A model generated the notes under the pieces. It saw only the letters and a program-made list of their open reading frames with translations. It made no database searches and was not told the DNA's origin. Made by a program: the position numbers and the translations under genes. Shown piece after piece: positions 13,800-25,183 of a stretch of 64,000 nt of DNA. Each line of letters opens with the position of its first letter. Position 1 is the stretch's first letter. This DNA is from Ceriagrion tenellum (lineage: Eukaryota > Arthropoda > Insecta > Odonata > Coenagrionidae), in NCBI GenBank assembly GCA_963169105.1, contig OY720632.1, positions 6,138,001 to 6,202,000 on the forward strand, read 5' to 3'.

Positions 13800-13905
13800 T
13801 TAATCCATGCAAAGTTCGGTCTATGCGCTGTTGGCGATCGCAACTCGTTGCAAGCAGTACTCTTTTAATTGCCATTACAAAATGTCTTCCCTCTCCTCGC
13901 CATAG

Positions 13906-14131
13906 GTTCCACAACGGCAAGCGGAAGCTCAGCCACTTGATGCGGGACTCGATGGCGGCGGATCCGGTGAATCCGGTGCTTTGGGAGCCGCACCTCGAGG
14001 CCTTGGACCGCAGGGTGGGCATCATCCTCAAGGCGATCCGGCAGTGCGTCACGAGGAGTTCTGCGCCTGCGCAGGCCGCCGTCGACGAGGAGGGCTACGC
14101 GGCGAGGGACGCCGCCATGGAGGTGTCCTAG
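13906..14131 (+). CDS. Terminal exon of a FAM20C-like secretory kinase
   Basis: FAM20C family proteins are Golgi and secreted kinases that phosphorylate S-x-E sites on secreted proteins. This exon encodes 74 residues and a TAG stop at 14,129-14,131. It shows the conserved C-terminal stretch VNPVLWEPHLEALDRR followed by VGIILKAIRQCV, which I recognise from FAM20C (human: VAPVLYQPHLEALDRR). A pyrimidine-rich acceptor ends in AG at 13,904-13,905. The first base completes a split codon and the frame starts with FHNGKRKLSHLM. Catalytic residues lie in earlier exons, which I did not find in the window. The exon is strongly GC-rich compared with its surroundings. The tail after the conserved block is alanine- and glutamate-rich and probably variable. 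FAM20A, FAM20B and Four-jointed relatives fit the motif less well. Confidence 0.85.
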
Positions 14132-14341
14132 TGTCCGCTGGCGGAAGCAATTCGACAGATGACGAGCGTGCAGCGTGGCCGGGACAAACGTCCGATACGC
14201 ACCACCGCGTGGAGACTGACGCTTTTACGGAATGGAGGATGATAGAGGCTCGTTCTTTCGTACGTGAGATAAAGAATGCATCGATAAGGAAGAAAGATTT
14301 TAATGGGGAAAAGCAGGGTTTTTATACATAGTTTGGATAAA
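14132..14341 (+). other. Probable 3' UTR with weak poly(A) signal
   Basis: After the TAG stop there is no further conserved coding sequence. A GATAAA variant signal lies at 14,336-14,341 and a canonical AATAAA only at 15,232-15,237, so the transcript end is uncertain. A minus-strand reading frame starts its overlap here, so the two transcription units may be tail-to-tail. Confidence 0.35.
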
Positions 14342-14749
14342 TATATATAATTAGGGGTTGATTGCAAGAGGGGATGCAGGGAAGAAACGGGGACTCGGGG
14401 AAGGGAATGTCTGAGGATTTTGAAGCGACTGCTCCGACGCAGGACTCGTCGTAGAATATGTCGCCGTCCAAATCCCAGGCATTCCTTTCACCCCAGCCAT
14501 GCCAATAATGTTCGACCCCGATTTTATACTCTGAGGGTACGTTGGGGTTGGCTTCATCCATTTTCCTAGGATGACGAGCAGACCTTCCTCATTTAATTTG
14601 TTCCTAGCCATGCCAAAGTCGTTTCGCCTCCAAAAGTACTTATCCCTCGAGATTGCAAGCGTCATCCGAAAGTAGCTTTGAAGTTTTTCGGTCTGTTCGG
14701 GGAACAATGATGGCTCTATTGAAGACATTGAATCTGGCGGGGGAGCCAT
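14322..14749 (-). pseudogene. Unrecognised coding-like frame with a frameshift
   Basis: Two overlapping minus-strand frames look like pieces of one protein. The first (from 14,749) includes FRMTLAISRDKYFWRRNDFG and RNKLNEEGLLVILGKWM. The second (14,561 to 14,322) continues from MDEANPNVPSEYKIGVEHYW through HGWGERNAWDLDGDIFYDES. They meet at GKWM/MDEANP, as expected if a one- or two-base indel split a gene. The high tryptophan, aspartate and glutamate content is unlike random AT-rich translation. I do not recognise the family. It may be a broken gene copy, a real exon pair, or chance. A possible acceptor (CCGCCAG) lies just inside the upstream end. Confidence 0.35.
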
Positions 14750-17209
14750 GAAATCATGCGTTACTGATGCAATACTTATCCTTACGTTTCGTCAGCATCA
14801 GGGGAGACTTCTACGAACATCGAATCTAGTCCGCTTGATGTGTAGTAAATCGTGAAATCCTCTCAAAGTAATGTCAATTATCTCCTCGCTGTTGTATGTA
14901 GTCATGTAGCTGTGTCGCTAATACTTAACAATTATGAACTGCCTGAGGATTATCGAGGAGTCGATTCTTTGTTGGCAGTGGTATGTTTCTCCAATGCTGC
15001 ATCTTTGTACTTTCGTCGCGGGGCCAAACGTGAAATTTTCCATCCCCACCCCTGGATCACGAAGTGAAATGAACTTCTTTCCTTTTAAAAGGTTGAGTAA
15101 AGAGTGCTCCCCAATATCAAAAATTAACCCTGAAGACTGAATTTTTAACATTAATGTCGCGACTCCTTGACGTAAGTCATGAAGTATGAAATTGAAAAAT
15201 TTCTCTAGTTACGTAGGTTTTTCTGAGAAGCAATAAATAGTCGCCTATTATCAATTAAGCCCACAATCCGTATTTCGCTCACATGACGACTCCTCCTCAT
15301 GCGCATCTCCAGCAACGCTGTTTGCGCGTTAAAGTCACGTGACTCCATCAATTATGTGTTTTCAAACCCATTCTCGAGGTTTTTTCCGCTGATTTACCTT
15401 CCTAATCCGTGGAAGAGTTGATATGAAACGATATTGCCTTCATGGGTCATTTTTCATCCTGTATTTTGAGAACTCGACACTTGCGATATTAAATATGTGT
15501 CGGACACGAAATGTAGGCATATGGATGGTGGTAAATGATGATGATTAGAAATTTACAAATTTTTCATTTCATGGTCTCTCGAAATGACTGCGCGTTTCCA
15601 ATAGTATTCGAGACCAAGGAGAAATTTTTCTGACGTCCCTTGCTCTTTTTTTGGCGATGACTCAAAATCTTATCCGTGAAACATATTTTTTTAATTATTT
15701 GATAATAAGGTGTTCCTTGGAACGCTTTTTTCTCTGGAGTGTATACATACTCATGAAAGATACACAACGAACAATTATTGTTTGTCATGTCAATCGTACG
15801 CTGATTGTCAGATATCGAAAAGCACAGCAGGGCGTTGAAGTCTCTCAAAAACAAGTTATGACGATAAGGTGGTTGGAGCAAATTTTGCCGATCTATAGAT
15901 TTATATAAATCTTTGGATAAGTGTTCTTATTCGTAATATCAATAGATAACGTGAAAAAATTCATCATTCCGAATCCGATTTTGTATTTGACACTTCAATG
16001 CTATTTTAATATGTTGCCATATGGAACTTGACATGCATTCCAAAATAATTCGATCACGTATTTATAGAAATTATTCCTAACGCAATATAATTAGTTTTTT
16101 CGTCATTATAATTGCTTATTATTATCAAGTTGTCATGCCGCGTCCAACTCATGAGAAACACTAAATTTCTCCCCGAACTCTCGATAACTTGAAAAATAAC
16201 TCCCCGAAAAGCATTTACCTGCTTAATTAAGGAAAGAAATTTAACTTATAGTTCTTTTGTAATTTCCATTACTGCCTGTATGGTGCGTCCCTGTTCATAA
16301 ATGGTTGCACTTAAATGAAACGTGGTCCAAGAATGTTTTATCGGTCTTCTAAAAAAGTTATTAAAAGATGCACTCGAAGGCTCGCGATTGCCACTCCAGC
16401 CACCTTTTGAGAATGTTTCTTATTGTTCTTTTGACTAGTTTTTTTATATATTATATATAAAAAATTAATTTCTATATATAGGAGTACCTACACTTTTCGT
16501 TTGGAGTTCCTGGAAGGGTCGTCGTTCGAACTTTCTGCTTTCAGTAGACTTGCCTTTATTCGCCCTCAACTCCTCGCACTATTATTCTTCTCATCACGAT
16601 GGCCAGATTTCCGTTCCCGTCTGTGTCGGAGATTTGAAAGTGAAAACTCAATCCCTAATTTTGTTTTTTATTGAGAGCACTAATCTGTCTGCTGTTTTTG
16701 ACGCTAAACTTTTTCAAAAACTTTGTCGCAATTTCAAAGAGATATCATCCCAAGTTATTAAAATTTGCCCTATTTGGCCCGCGATTACTGCTCCAACAAC
16801 CTTAAGTGTCTTTCCTTTCAATAATAGTACCGCGTGACTCCCATGCGGAATTTTTGTTTGAATAACTCATACTTGTGAATAATATTTTCTTCCGGCTTTA
16901 CCTCTCCCATCTAGGTCAGTAGAGTTTGCGAATGCTCAACTAATCTAGGGTAGACACTCGATTGAATTAATATTTACCCGCCTAAAAATGCATGAGGATA
17001 TTTGTGGAGGCAAATTTGATGACACCACCATGACAACACAAAAGTATGATAGCGGAGGGATGTGCCAGGAGAAAGAGGGAGGAAGTGGCTGTCATTATTC
17101 CTGCTAAAGTTCCATTAATTGATGTTGAAGAGATCATATGCTGCAAAAGTTAAAGTTTTTTCAGTGCATTTGTGGTACACGAACTTGCCGTGAAATTGTG
17201 CCAAATTAT
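14750..17209. other. No gene seen
   Basis: Only open frames without coding character occur, including those near 14,852-15,151, 15,564-15,908 and 16,550-16,837. A canonical AATAAA at 15,232 could serve the FAM20C-like gene. Nothing else is supported. Confidence 0.45.
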
Positions 17210-17434
17210 TTAGGAAGTATATTTTTTGCTAAACACATCAGTAAAAGCTCTAAGTTCCATCAGCTCAGAGTGTTCTGGATTGGCGTCATTGGTAATTTCA
17301 TTTATCGATGACTCATCTTTTGGTGGAAGCGGTTCTTTAGGCTTCCGTGGGAGTCCTCTTTCTTCGATCACGTCAACTTTCATCAATTTATATTCCGCAT
17401 GGATATTCCTCACTCCTCTGCAGTACTTTGCCAT
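17210..17434 (-). CDS. Unrecognised 74-aa charged protein or exon
   Basis: The minus-strand frame from ATG (17,432-17,434) to TAA encodes 74 residues with codon and residue use like real coding sequence. It starts MAKYCRGVRNIHAEYKLMKV, continues with VIEERGLPRKPKEPLPPKDE, and has an acidic middle and the C-terminus FTDVFSKKYTS. The frame stays open for about 19 codons upstream of the ATG, so it may be longer or part of a spliced exon, but I see no good acceptor. There is no signal peptide or membrane segment. A CpG-containing stretch lies just upstream (17,440-17,700) and could hold a promoter. I could not match it to a known family. It may be a small conserved gene, an exon or a processed copy. 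Confidence 0.45.
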   Translation of the reverse strand: MAKYCRGVRNIHAEYKLMKVDVIEERGLPRKPKEPLPPKDESSINEITNDANPEHSELMELRAFTDVFSKKYTS

Positions 17435-20400
17435 GCCACGGCGAATGCGACTGTCATTTGATTGCTTGATTTGTTTGGCGAGAAGACCAGAGTTTGGAAA
17501 TCACGGTCGGGGGAAAAGTCACGTTTTTCGGTGCGCTAGCCCGAGTGCTCTGTTTGCCCTCGCAATTTGCATTCTCCTCCGCAGTGGCGTCGAGACGAAT
17601 CGGAGATGAAAAGAGTACGTGGGAGAAGAAAGATGGGCTTGTCGAACCGGGAGGGAGGAGATCACGGGTAAAGAAAGACAAACGGCGTGAGACAATGAAG
17701 ACACGCGCGGAAATGTACGCAGCCAACTGAATTATCAGTAATCATATTTGCAAGTGGAGACGGACGGCTTATTGTTTGCAAGGATGGACGCAATGCGATT
17801 AAAATAGCTGATTCCATTGTTTTTTTCTTTTTTGACGTCATTGGTGATTTTGCTTGAAAACGGGAAGGACAGAAACATTTTTGTGGAAGGTAAGCTTTCT
17901 TTAAAAAATCTTTTATTTGAAATAAATAAATTATTACATTCTATCCTTTTTGCCCGTATCAATGTTCATATTTATTTTTCTTTTGTTCTATTGTTTATCA
18001 TTGCAACGTATTTGCTAGTGAATTTGTGGATTCAAACGTTAGTCTTTGAAGGTTTTTTATCTGATAAACTATGTAAAACATCAGGATATAGCGGTTTCTA
18101 TCGGTTTTCAACCGACCTCTTTTTCTCCTACGTGCATAGTTTTGGCCCTTAGATTTATACTGTCTTATTTGTGTATTACTTGACCTCCGCGGCCTAACCT
18201 CCGTGCTTTTGGGAAGGAAATGTGGAGAAATGTCTTCGAATTTTCGTTTCGGAGTCTAAGAAAAATTAAGTTCAGTGGGACAATCGAAGGAATCGAATGG
18301 TGTTCTGCAGTGAAGTGGCGGACCCTATTTATAGCCCACTTTCTATTGTTAGACTAGAGGGCCGTTTGAGTTGAACTGTTGAGAAAATCATTCCGCGCCA
18401 ATTCATATACTTGTAGTAGAGGGAATGATAATTATTTCAATTTCATGGGCTTGAGAAGTGGGCGTGCGAAGGGGAGTTAGGATCGAAAAGGAGGAGAAAT
18501 CTCTTACCTCGTGGTCAGTGTAGTGAAAACCGCTGATGAGAAAGAACACTGTCGTCGAGAGATGTTCTTTTGACACCCTACGAAATGCAAACGCTGTTCA
18601 AGTCCAAAAAAATTATATTCGAGGGAAAGAAGTGGTATTTTCCGATCCCGGAGTGAAGATTTTTCCTGCGTTTCTAAATTTCCTTTCGTAACATCGACGC
18701 TGGAGCGAAAGGGAGTTGAAATTGAGGGGAGTTTTACGGAAAAAAATTCTGGCGTGTTATCGTAACTGATTGAAGCATGACTTGGGGCGTTTTCCTATCC
18801 CCACTTACCGCAGCCGTAGGGCGTTAGACGAGAGCCTTCGTGTTTGCCTTTGCACACGTGGCGTCAATCCAGACGCAAAGAACAAAAAGGATAGGAATGG
18901 GGTCGAAGGAAATGGAAATCTCCTCTTGAAAGCTCTTGAATCGAAACCGTCTTTGCTGTTCCCGTTTCGCTTTAGCGTTGTAACTAGAGACAGGAGTGAG
19001 AAAAAAAAGCACCTCCGTTAGCACTGATTTCTCCAAATATGCCGAGTAATGAAAGGAAAACAAATTAGACACCGCAAAGACGAAGGGGAAACAAAACGAT
19101 GTTGAGCAAAGGTTATGAAAATCGATGTGAGGGTGTAAAAGAGAGGTAGGGGGACATAATCTGTTACAATTGCTATCTGAAAGACAAATGAAATATCCTC
19201 TTTAGAGTGAAAAGATGTAACATATTTCCTTAATCCCGCTACGATGGTGCTTTGTTTCCATTTCATTATGGCGAGAGTGCGTTCATTGAATGACGTAAGA
19301 GATTTTCCTGCGAAGGAGATGCTGTATTACGCTTCGTCCGCCACATCGCTCTTGCCGTTCCCTGCTGAGTCCGAGCCCTCTGGATTGCTCTCGCAACACA
19401 ACTTCCTCAACACTTTGTAGTTACCATATATCAATACGTAAGACTGCTCTCGAGTGAATAGCGAGGGCTGCGTATGAACTCTGCTCTCAATGTGCCTTCC
19501 TCTCACTCGATGGGGATCCCTTGTCTTGACTAGCAAACATAAGGAGGTAAAAACTAATGATGGAGACGACTTTCGCCAATTTATTGATGCCAAACACGCC
19601 ATCGCCGTCTATACGGTCAATGGCTTAAATTTTTTTGCTATTGTTTCGGCTTTCAGTGTTTGATTGGCGGAAAATATGCCTAAAATCTTCAGGGAAAGCA
19701 ATTTTCCATCCATGGTAGTCCGAGACCCATGGATACATATGCCATTCCTTTTGCTGTCTTTGCTTCAACTACGCCCGCAAACGCACTCCACCATTCGTTT
19801 CTGCATTTTCTTTTAAATTCCTCTCTGACGAACACGAGTTTTCACCTCGCCGGAGCCTCTCTCTCTACCACGGTTAGATTCGCCAGCCGCGGTGTCGGTG
19901 TTTTGGCGCTCGCCTTTCCATGCCTGTATCAATGCCCTCTCTTCCTTTTACTCTTCCAAAGCTTCCTCATTTCATGACTAACCTCTACTATACCAAATTT
20001 TCATAATAATCAGTTCTCTTGCTCTCCTACTTTTCATCTTCCCCTTCCCAGTGGACAGAATATTCGCGCGAATGTGGATTTGAGAAAAGAGTTGCCCTGA
20101 GGACTCTCACTTGTTTTTAGGTGGATTTCATTACTTCTGATTCAAGTCACCGCATCTGATTGAACTTAATATCCGCACTGGATTGGGAAAAGAACGTACT
20201 CAGTCCTTTATGTTACGCGAAAAACGAAGTATCATTCCCTGAGCGCTTTTTTATGCCTGGTGGTTTGAGTGAAGTCGGCGCAAAATTTGCTGGGACCGGA
20301 ATACAGACGAGTGAAGAATTTTACGAGAATTAGGGAGGATTTAAGCTTCGGGGAGCGGAGAAGGGATTTGGAAAGGATATTTCCCTCTCTCTACCTCTCT

Positions 20401-20980
20401 CCATTCGACCCTTTAAGAATCCTTCTTTTTCACCGCAATCCTTCCGCATTAAATCCACTTGGGACGATTTCCATTCCATGTCTTTCTTCCTTTCTGCCCA
20501 CTTCTCTCGCGAGTGAATGAATTTTTCAACTCCTTGTACCCTTTGTACGGCACGCTCTTGAATTTTCCTGTACTTGAATTGGAAGGCATGTTTAGAAATT
20601 ATTTACCATGATGCCATCGAAAGCTGGAGAAATCCTCCTATGTGTGGACTCTAGCTCTTAGTTGATGAAATTTTTCATAACGGTTCACATGCATATGGAA
20701 GCGTAGCCAAATCGTTTTCCAATCATTCGAGGTGTGAGGAAAGCATATTAATATTTTTTCGACGAGCTTAAGTGCGTTTTAAGGCGGTATTTGGAGTCAA
20801 AGGAATCGTTTCAAATTATTTATTTTATCATGATGTGTCTAACTTTGTATTTCTCTGTCTGTAGAGTAAGAATCGATCAGAGAAGAGGCATTTCTTTCGT
20901 AAGACATTTCCGCTTGAAAGAGCATATTTCGTCGGGCGAAGACGGGGCTTTAAATTTTGCGTGAACACTGAAACAACTAC
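17435..20980. other. No gene seen
   Basis: The region is mixed in composition. Open frames such as those at 18,770-19,072, 19,327-19,602 and 19,729-19,977 do not resemble known proteins and lack convincing splice signals. No repeats were identified. Confidence 0.45.
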
Positions 20981-20984
20981 CTCT

Positions 20985-21480
20985 CGTCATTTCGGCGTCG
21001 GCTGTCTGCTGAGGGAGGTTGACAGGCGTGTGAGGGGGATGGGAGGGATGCTGAGGTGGTGGGGAGAGGGATGATTAAGGGAAGGAGTGCCCGAAGAAGA
21101 GGGGATTTGGGGGGGGGGGGTGTGAGGGGATTAGAATAGAATGCGGATTGCAGAAAGTCCTCTCCTGACATCCCACGTCACTCCCGGTGACGAGGAGGAG
21201 GAGGTCGAGATGAGGGGATGCGAAGAATAAAGAGTTTTAAGTTGGAGTCGTTCTCGAGAGGAGGAGCGGTGGTGGTGGTGGTGGTGGTGGTGGTTTCTGC
21301 TGAAGGGGTTGAAGGGAGGAAAGCGCTGAAATGGGAGTCTGTGGAGCGGGCGGATTCGTGGTGTCGGATGGGGGGGGGGGCGGGTTGGGGGTTAGCTGAT
21401 TGGTTGATTGGATGGAGTATTGGACGAAGAGAAAGAGGGGAAAAAACGGATGTGGGAGGAAGTGACAAGTTGAAATGGAG
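20985..21480. repeat. G-rich tract with (GGT)9 and two long G-runs
   Basis: The top strand is purine-rich throughout. It contains a G12 run at 21,109-21,120, (GGT)9 at 21,268-21,294 and a G11 run at 21,370-21,380. Such runs can form G-quadruplexes. The open frames here, rich in glycine and valine or in proline and serine, come from these repeats. Confidence 0.75.
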
Positions 21481-23590
21481 TGCATTCGTCTCCGTCTCTC
21501 AAATGATGAGGAATAAACGTTTTCGACGGCAATACTAACTTAGTTCCCGAAAATCAAGGAGTACTCTCTATTTCCAAGCAATAAATCGGATAATGTCGAC
21601 TAATAATGATCGATCTAGTACTATTCCTCGCCATACAATTAGGATTAACAGTATTCTTTATCCATATCTTTATTGTGTGACCCTTTCAGCCCTTCTGTTA
21701 TTAATGCTCTCTCGTCTGTGGCCATGCTCTGTTCGAAGTTCAGAAGTCCATGCACCTCACCAAGGGGACAAGTGTGGAGAGAGAATCGAGTCAGAGAAAC
21801 GGTGGCAGAAAACGTGGGCTTCGGTAGAAAATTATCTGACAATCGTGAACAGATACACGCCAGAGTAAATATCTTCTTAACCCTATGTCAATTAAAGGTC
21901 ATCTACGTTACTCCCGAAATGGTTAGGGCCATTTAGATGTCTGAAACTTTTTAAGGTAATAGGCATTGTAGAACGCTTTTATGCAATCTTTGGAAAGCTT
22001 AGACTCTGGCGGTGGTGCACAAATTCTTCAGAACCAAAGTGATCATTAGGGGGATGTACCTTTCATTTCTCGGGGAGTGTTTGTTCGATTTTGGCATGGC
22101 TGACAAAACAACCCCATTTAAAGCACACTCGTGGAATTTCCTCGGCGGGAATGGCTGTGGACCATGGATGTGATCCTGTTCGTCTGAGACTCCGGGTCGA
22201 GGTTCCGAGTCGCTGTTGTCAGCGGGGCATTGAAGCTCAATTCTCCTTCCTCGCTCTCAGTTTCACGGTTCGGTCGGGGGGGGGAGTGACCTTGTTCGTT
22301 GTTTGTTGCGTCGCACACGCATGGAGACGTTTGTTGCGTGCCGTGAGAAGACGAGGGAAGAGCTCCATTCCTCTGTCGGTCAAGTGACTTGCCGAGTCGT
22401 CGTGGAATCCGCTGACGTCGCCTGCAGACGCGGAGCTCCCGCGCTTCTGAAGCGATAAATATCGAACTGTGTGGCTGAATATCGTAGTGTATGGCTAATC
22501 TTCGCGAGTACTCTCGTGGGGAGAGTGTTTTTAAGCGTGTGAATTAATTGAGTTACCACTCGCGGCCAAAGAAATGTGGAAGTCACTTGAAGTGGCTTCG
22601 ATTTTTTTGTCTGGACTATTACCCTTTGCCCCTGCATAATTTCTGCCCTTGGTTGTTATTTATTTTTGTTATTTTAAGTGTAATATTTTCTCATTGCTGA
22701 TTTCATTTTTTTTCTGCGAAGGCCTTTGGAGCATCGCCCTGGATTGTGTATCTTTCTAAATTTATTGTGGTGATTCTTCTGGATTACAAAAAATCCGAGT
22801 GGTTCGCTTTGGAAGCACTGGGAAGTACTTTTAGAGGATTTTTTTATTATGTTCTAGACTCATTAATAGTTAAGCTATTAGTTTGACCGAATTTTTTAAT
22901 CCGGTCACTTTTTGTTAGTTTTTTTCTATTCAGTGTGCTCGTGTGTTTAAATGCTGGTTAAGTTTTTGTGTGTACATTGGTATTGAATATTATTGTTTTA
23001 TTATCAGGGATACTAGCCATACCAAAAGATTACTGGGCAGCGAGCGTGGAGTATTAGGTCTTTGGCTGCCTCTAGTCGTATGAAGAGGGCTACAAAGATA
23101 TGATTTGCCAAAAAATGGGGTCGGGATATAGAATGTCCATGGTTGTTTATCCGTTGCTGCTTGAGAATTTGGGACTGGTTGTTGGGGTTTTAGCGTCCTA
23201 AGGGTTTTTAGTCTATTGTAATTTCGTTGGGGTTAATTGTTTTTTTAGGGGAATTAAGACTGATCGGAGATCGGTGCTTCAAACTACATTGCAGCTCAAA
23301 ATGAGGTAAACTCCAGGATAAAGAATCCTGAAGCAATGTTTCCGGCGGACATTTCAAACACTGCAATCGAGACTCACGTCTCACCGGTAACTTAACCCTT
23401 TTCCACTAATGCAACATGATTCATTTTCGTAGTTTAAATTGATAACCATAAGTTTTTAATTGCTAAGAGTCATACGGGAATCCTAATAATGATAAAAAAT
23501 AAAACATGGCGCTGCATTTATTTATTTTTTTTGACAAAAATAATTCGACAAGAGTTGGTAAATAAATTTAAGGCAGCTCTTAAGAAAGTG
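21481..23590. other. No gene seen; CpG-containing patch at 22.1-22.5 kb
   Basis: A less AT-rich, CpG-containing patch spans about 22,080-22,520 and includes a G9 run at 22,276-22,284. It could be a promoter or first exon but no coding frame is convincing. The rest is AT-rich. Confidence 0.4.
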
Positions 23591-23624
23591 GAATCTCTGA
23601 GCCTCGTTAGCTGAAGAAGGCCTA

Positions 23625-23634
23625 CGCATGCGCG
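23625..23634. promoter_or_regulatory. NRF1/Ewg-like palindromic site
   Basis: CGCATGCGCG matches the core of the NRF1 (erect wing in flies) binding motif. It sits 3 bp upstream of a short open frame with a strong donor-like site nearby. A single motif match is weak evidence for a promoter. Confidence 0.35.
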
Positions 23635-23637
23635 AAG

Positions 23638-23772
23638 ATGGACACGGATCCGTCGAATAATTTTCCGATTATATCGATGGAGAGATCCCTATTCTTCAGA
23701 AACGCCCCTTTTTGTCGCGTAGCAGTTCCTCCTCAAATAACGAAGGATTTGTTTGCCGTCATGACGCAATGA
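23638..23772 (+). CDS. Candidate 44-aa short ORF or first exon
   Basis: An ATG at 23,638-23,640 opens a 44-codon frame starting MDTDPSNNFPIISMERSLFF and ending FAVMTQ with TGA at 23,770-23,772. A donor-like AAC|GTGAGT follows a few bases after the stop, at about 23,780. The segment is more GC-rich than its neighbours and has an NRF1-like site just upstream. It could be a short coding gene, an upstream frame in a first exon, or chance. I recognise no family. Confidence 0.25.
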   Translation: MDTDPSNNFPIISMERSLFFRNAPFCRVAVPPQITKDLFAVMTQ

Positions 23773-23779
23773 AAACGTG

Positions 23780-25183
23780 AGTCGCTGATGGGAGTTGACT
23801 ATGAAATTGTGATGTTGGATGGATTTTTTCATGCTCCACCCAAATAAATACTATCATTAATTGTTATAACTGAAACCAATGTAATAAGTGTTTAATTATG
23901 ACTGACACGAATGTTGAATTTTTTTCTTGATTTTGCTCGCTCTTAAATGGATATATTACTAATGATAACGAAAGACTCCTTACCTCATTTCGGACCCAGT
24001 GTTAGAATGAGTCATGATGAACGCGGCGATGGAACAGTGAATGCTTTATGCTCGCTCTGAAGTATCTAGCAAAAGAAAGAGTGAATAAGCTCTTGGAAAC
24101 GTGACCCGACGGCAGTTACGTTACATGTTCGGCGCCGTTGTCGCGGAAATTAAAATCAAAGTATCTTCAATTTTTATCGGCAGTTAATATGTCATTCCTC
24201 CTAATTTCATGGCAGATTACTCGGAGGATAATCAGTTAATTTCAGCGTTTCGCGTGGCCTTGCGTAAGAATATTTCGTCTGCAGCAATACCTTGGTTGAC
24301 GGTTAATACACCACCGTTGTTTTTGTGTCTTTGAGGCCGAGGAGACGGATTGGCAATTGTATTAATCAGATTATGTTTCTGTGTGTTGGCGCCATCTCTA
24401 TTTTGTAAGAGGTCAAACACATAACGACGAGAACGCGAATATAAGGTGCTAAAAACTGGGCTATTTACATATAAACACACCCATTCACTCACATTAACAC
24501 ACACATATGCGCATATAATAATGCAAAAAAAACACTATATGATATATACATATATATATTTTTTTCGACGAGCTCTATTTTTTAGGCACAGATGTGAGTG
24601 CATGTGAGACGCGGTTGCCGCGGTGTGAAAGTGTAAACAAAGGATATATTTGGTGCTTCGGCGTAGTTAGCTACATAAAAATGAAATTACTAAAAACAAA
24701 ATCTACGGGTGGTGATGAAGAGTTTGTCTCGTCGTCAGGTTGTTAAAAAAAAATAATGGGATCCAGAATAATGTCTGACGCACTCAAACTCTGCTCGAGC
24801 CGCCATTTGTGTTTTGGCCTGGCCTCCGTTGTCTGCAGTGTTACGTTTTTGTAAAAAGGTAAAAAAAAATTTATAATGAGGGAAGGGGTTGTTCCGATAT
24901 TTGTGAGCCTCGTGTGAAAGCGTGTGTGTCATCGTGCGATTTGAAGACAAAAAATACATAAAATGATAAAAAGAACTTGTTTTGATGTAAATTATGTACA
25001 GCGTTCATTTTGCTGAGAGGAAGGCTTTCTTTGTGATGAGAAATAAAAACCACGCGATCGTTGACTGATTGATTGGTCTTTCATTCATTTCTTCATTCCT
25101 TGTTCCCTAGCGCTCCTGAATGATACGAGACGGTCACTAGCGACGCTGCACACCAATGACTGATATGACTATGGTTCTTTCTC
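23780..25183. other. No gene seen
   Basis: AT-rich sequence with short AC- and TA-rich runs near 24,475-24,560. A minus-strand open frame at 24,232-24,504 is not recognisable. Nothing else is supported. Confidence 0.45.

Noticed and set aside
24232..24504. 90-codon minus-strand frame
   Set aside because: No recognisable motif, no splice signals, and it runs into AC- and TA-rich simple sequence at its start.
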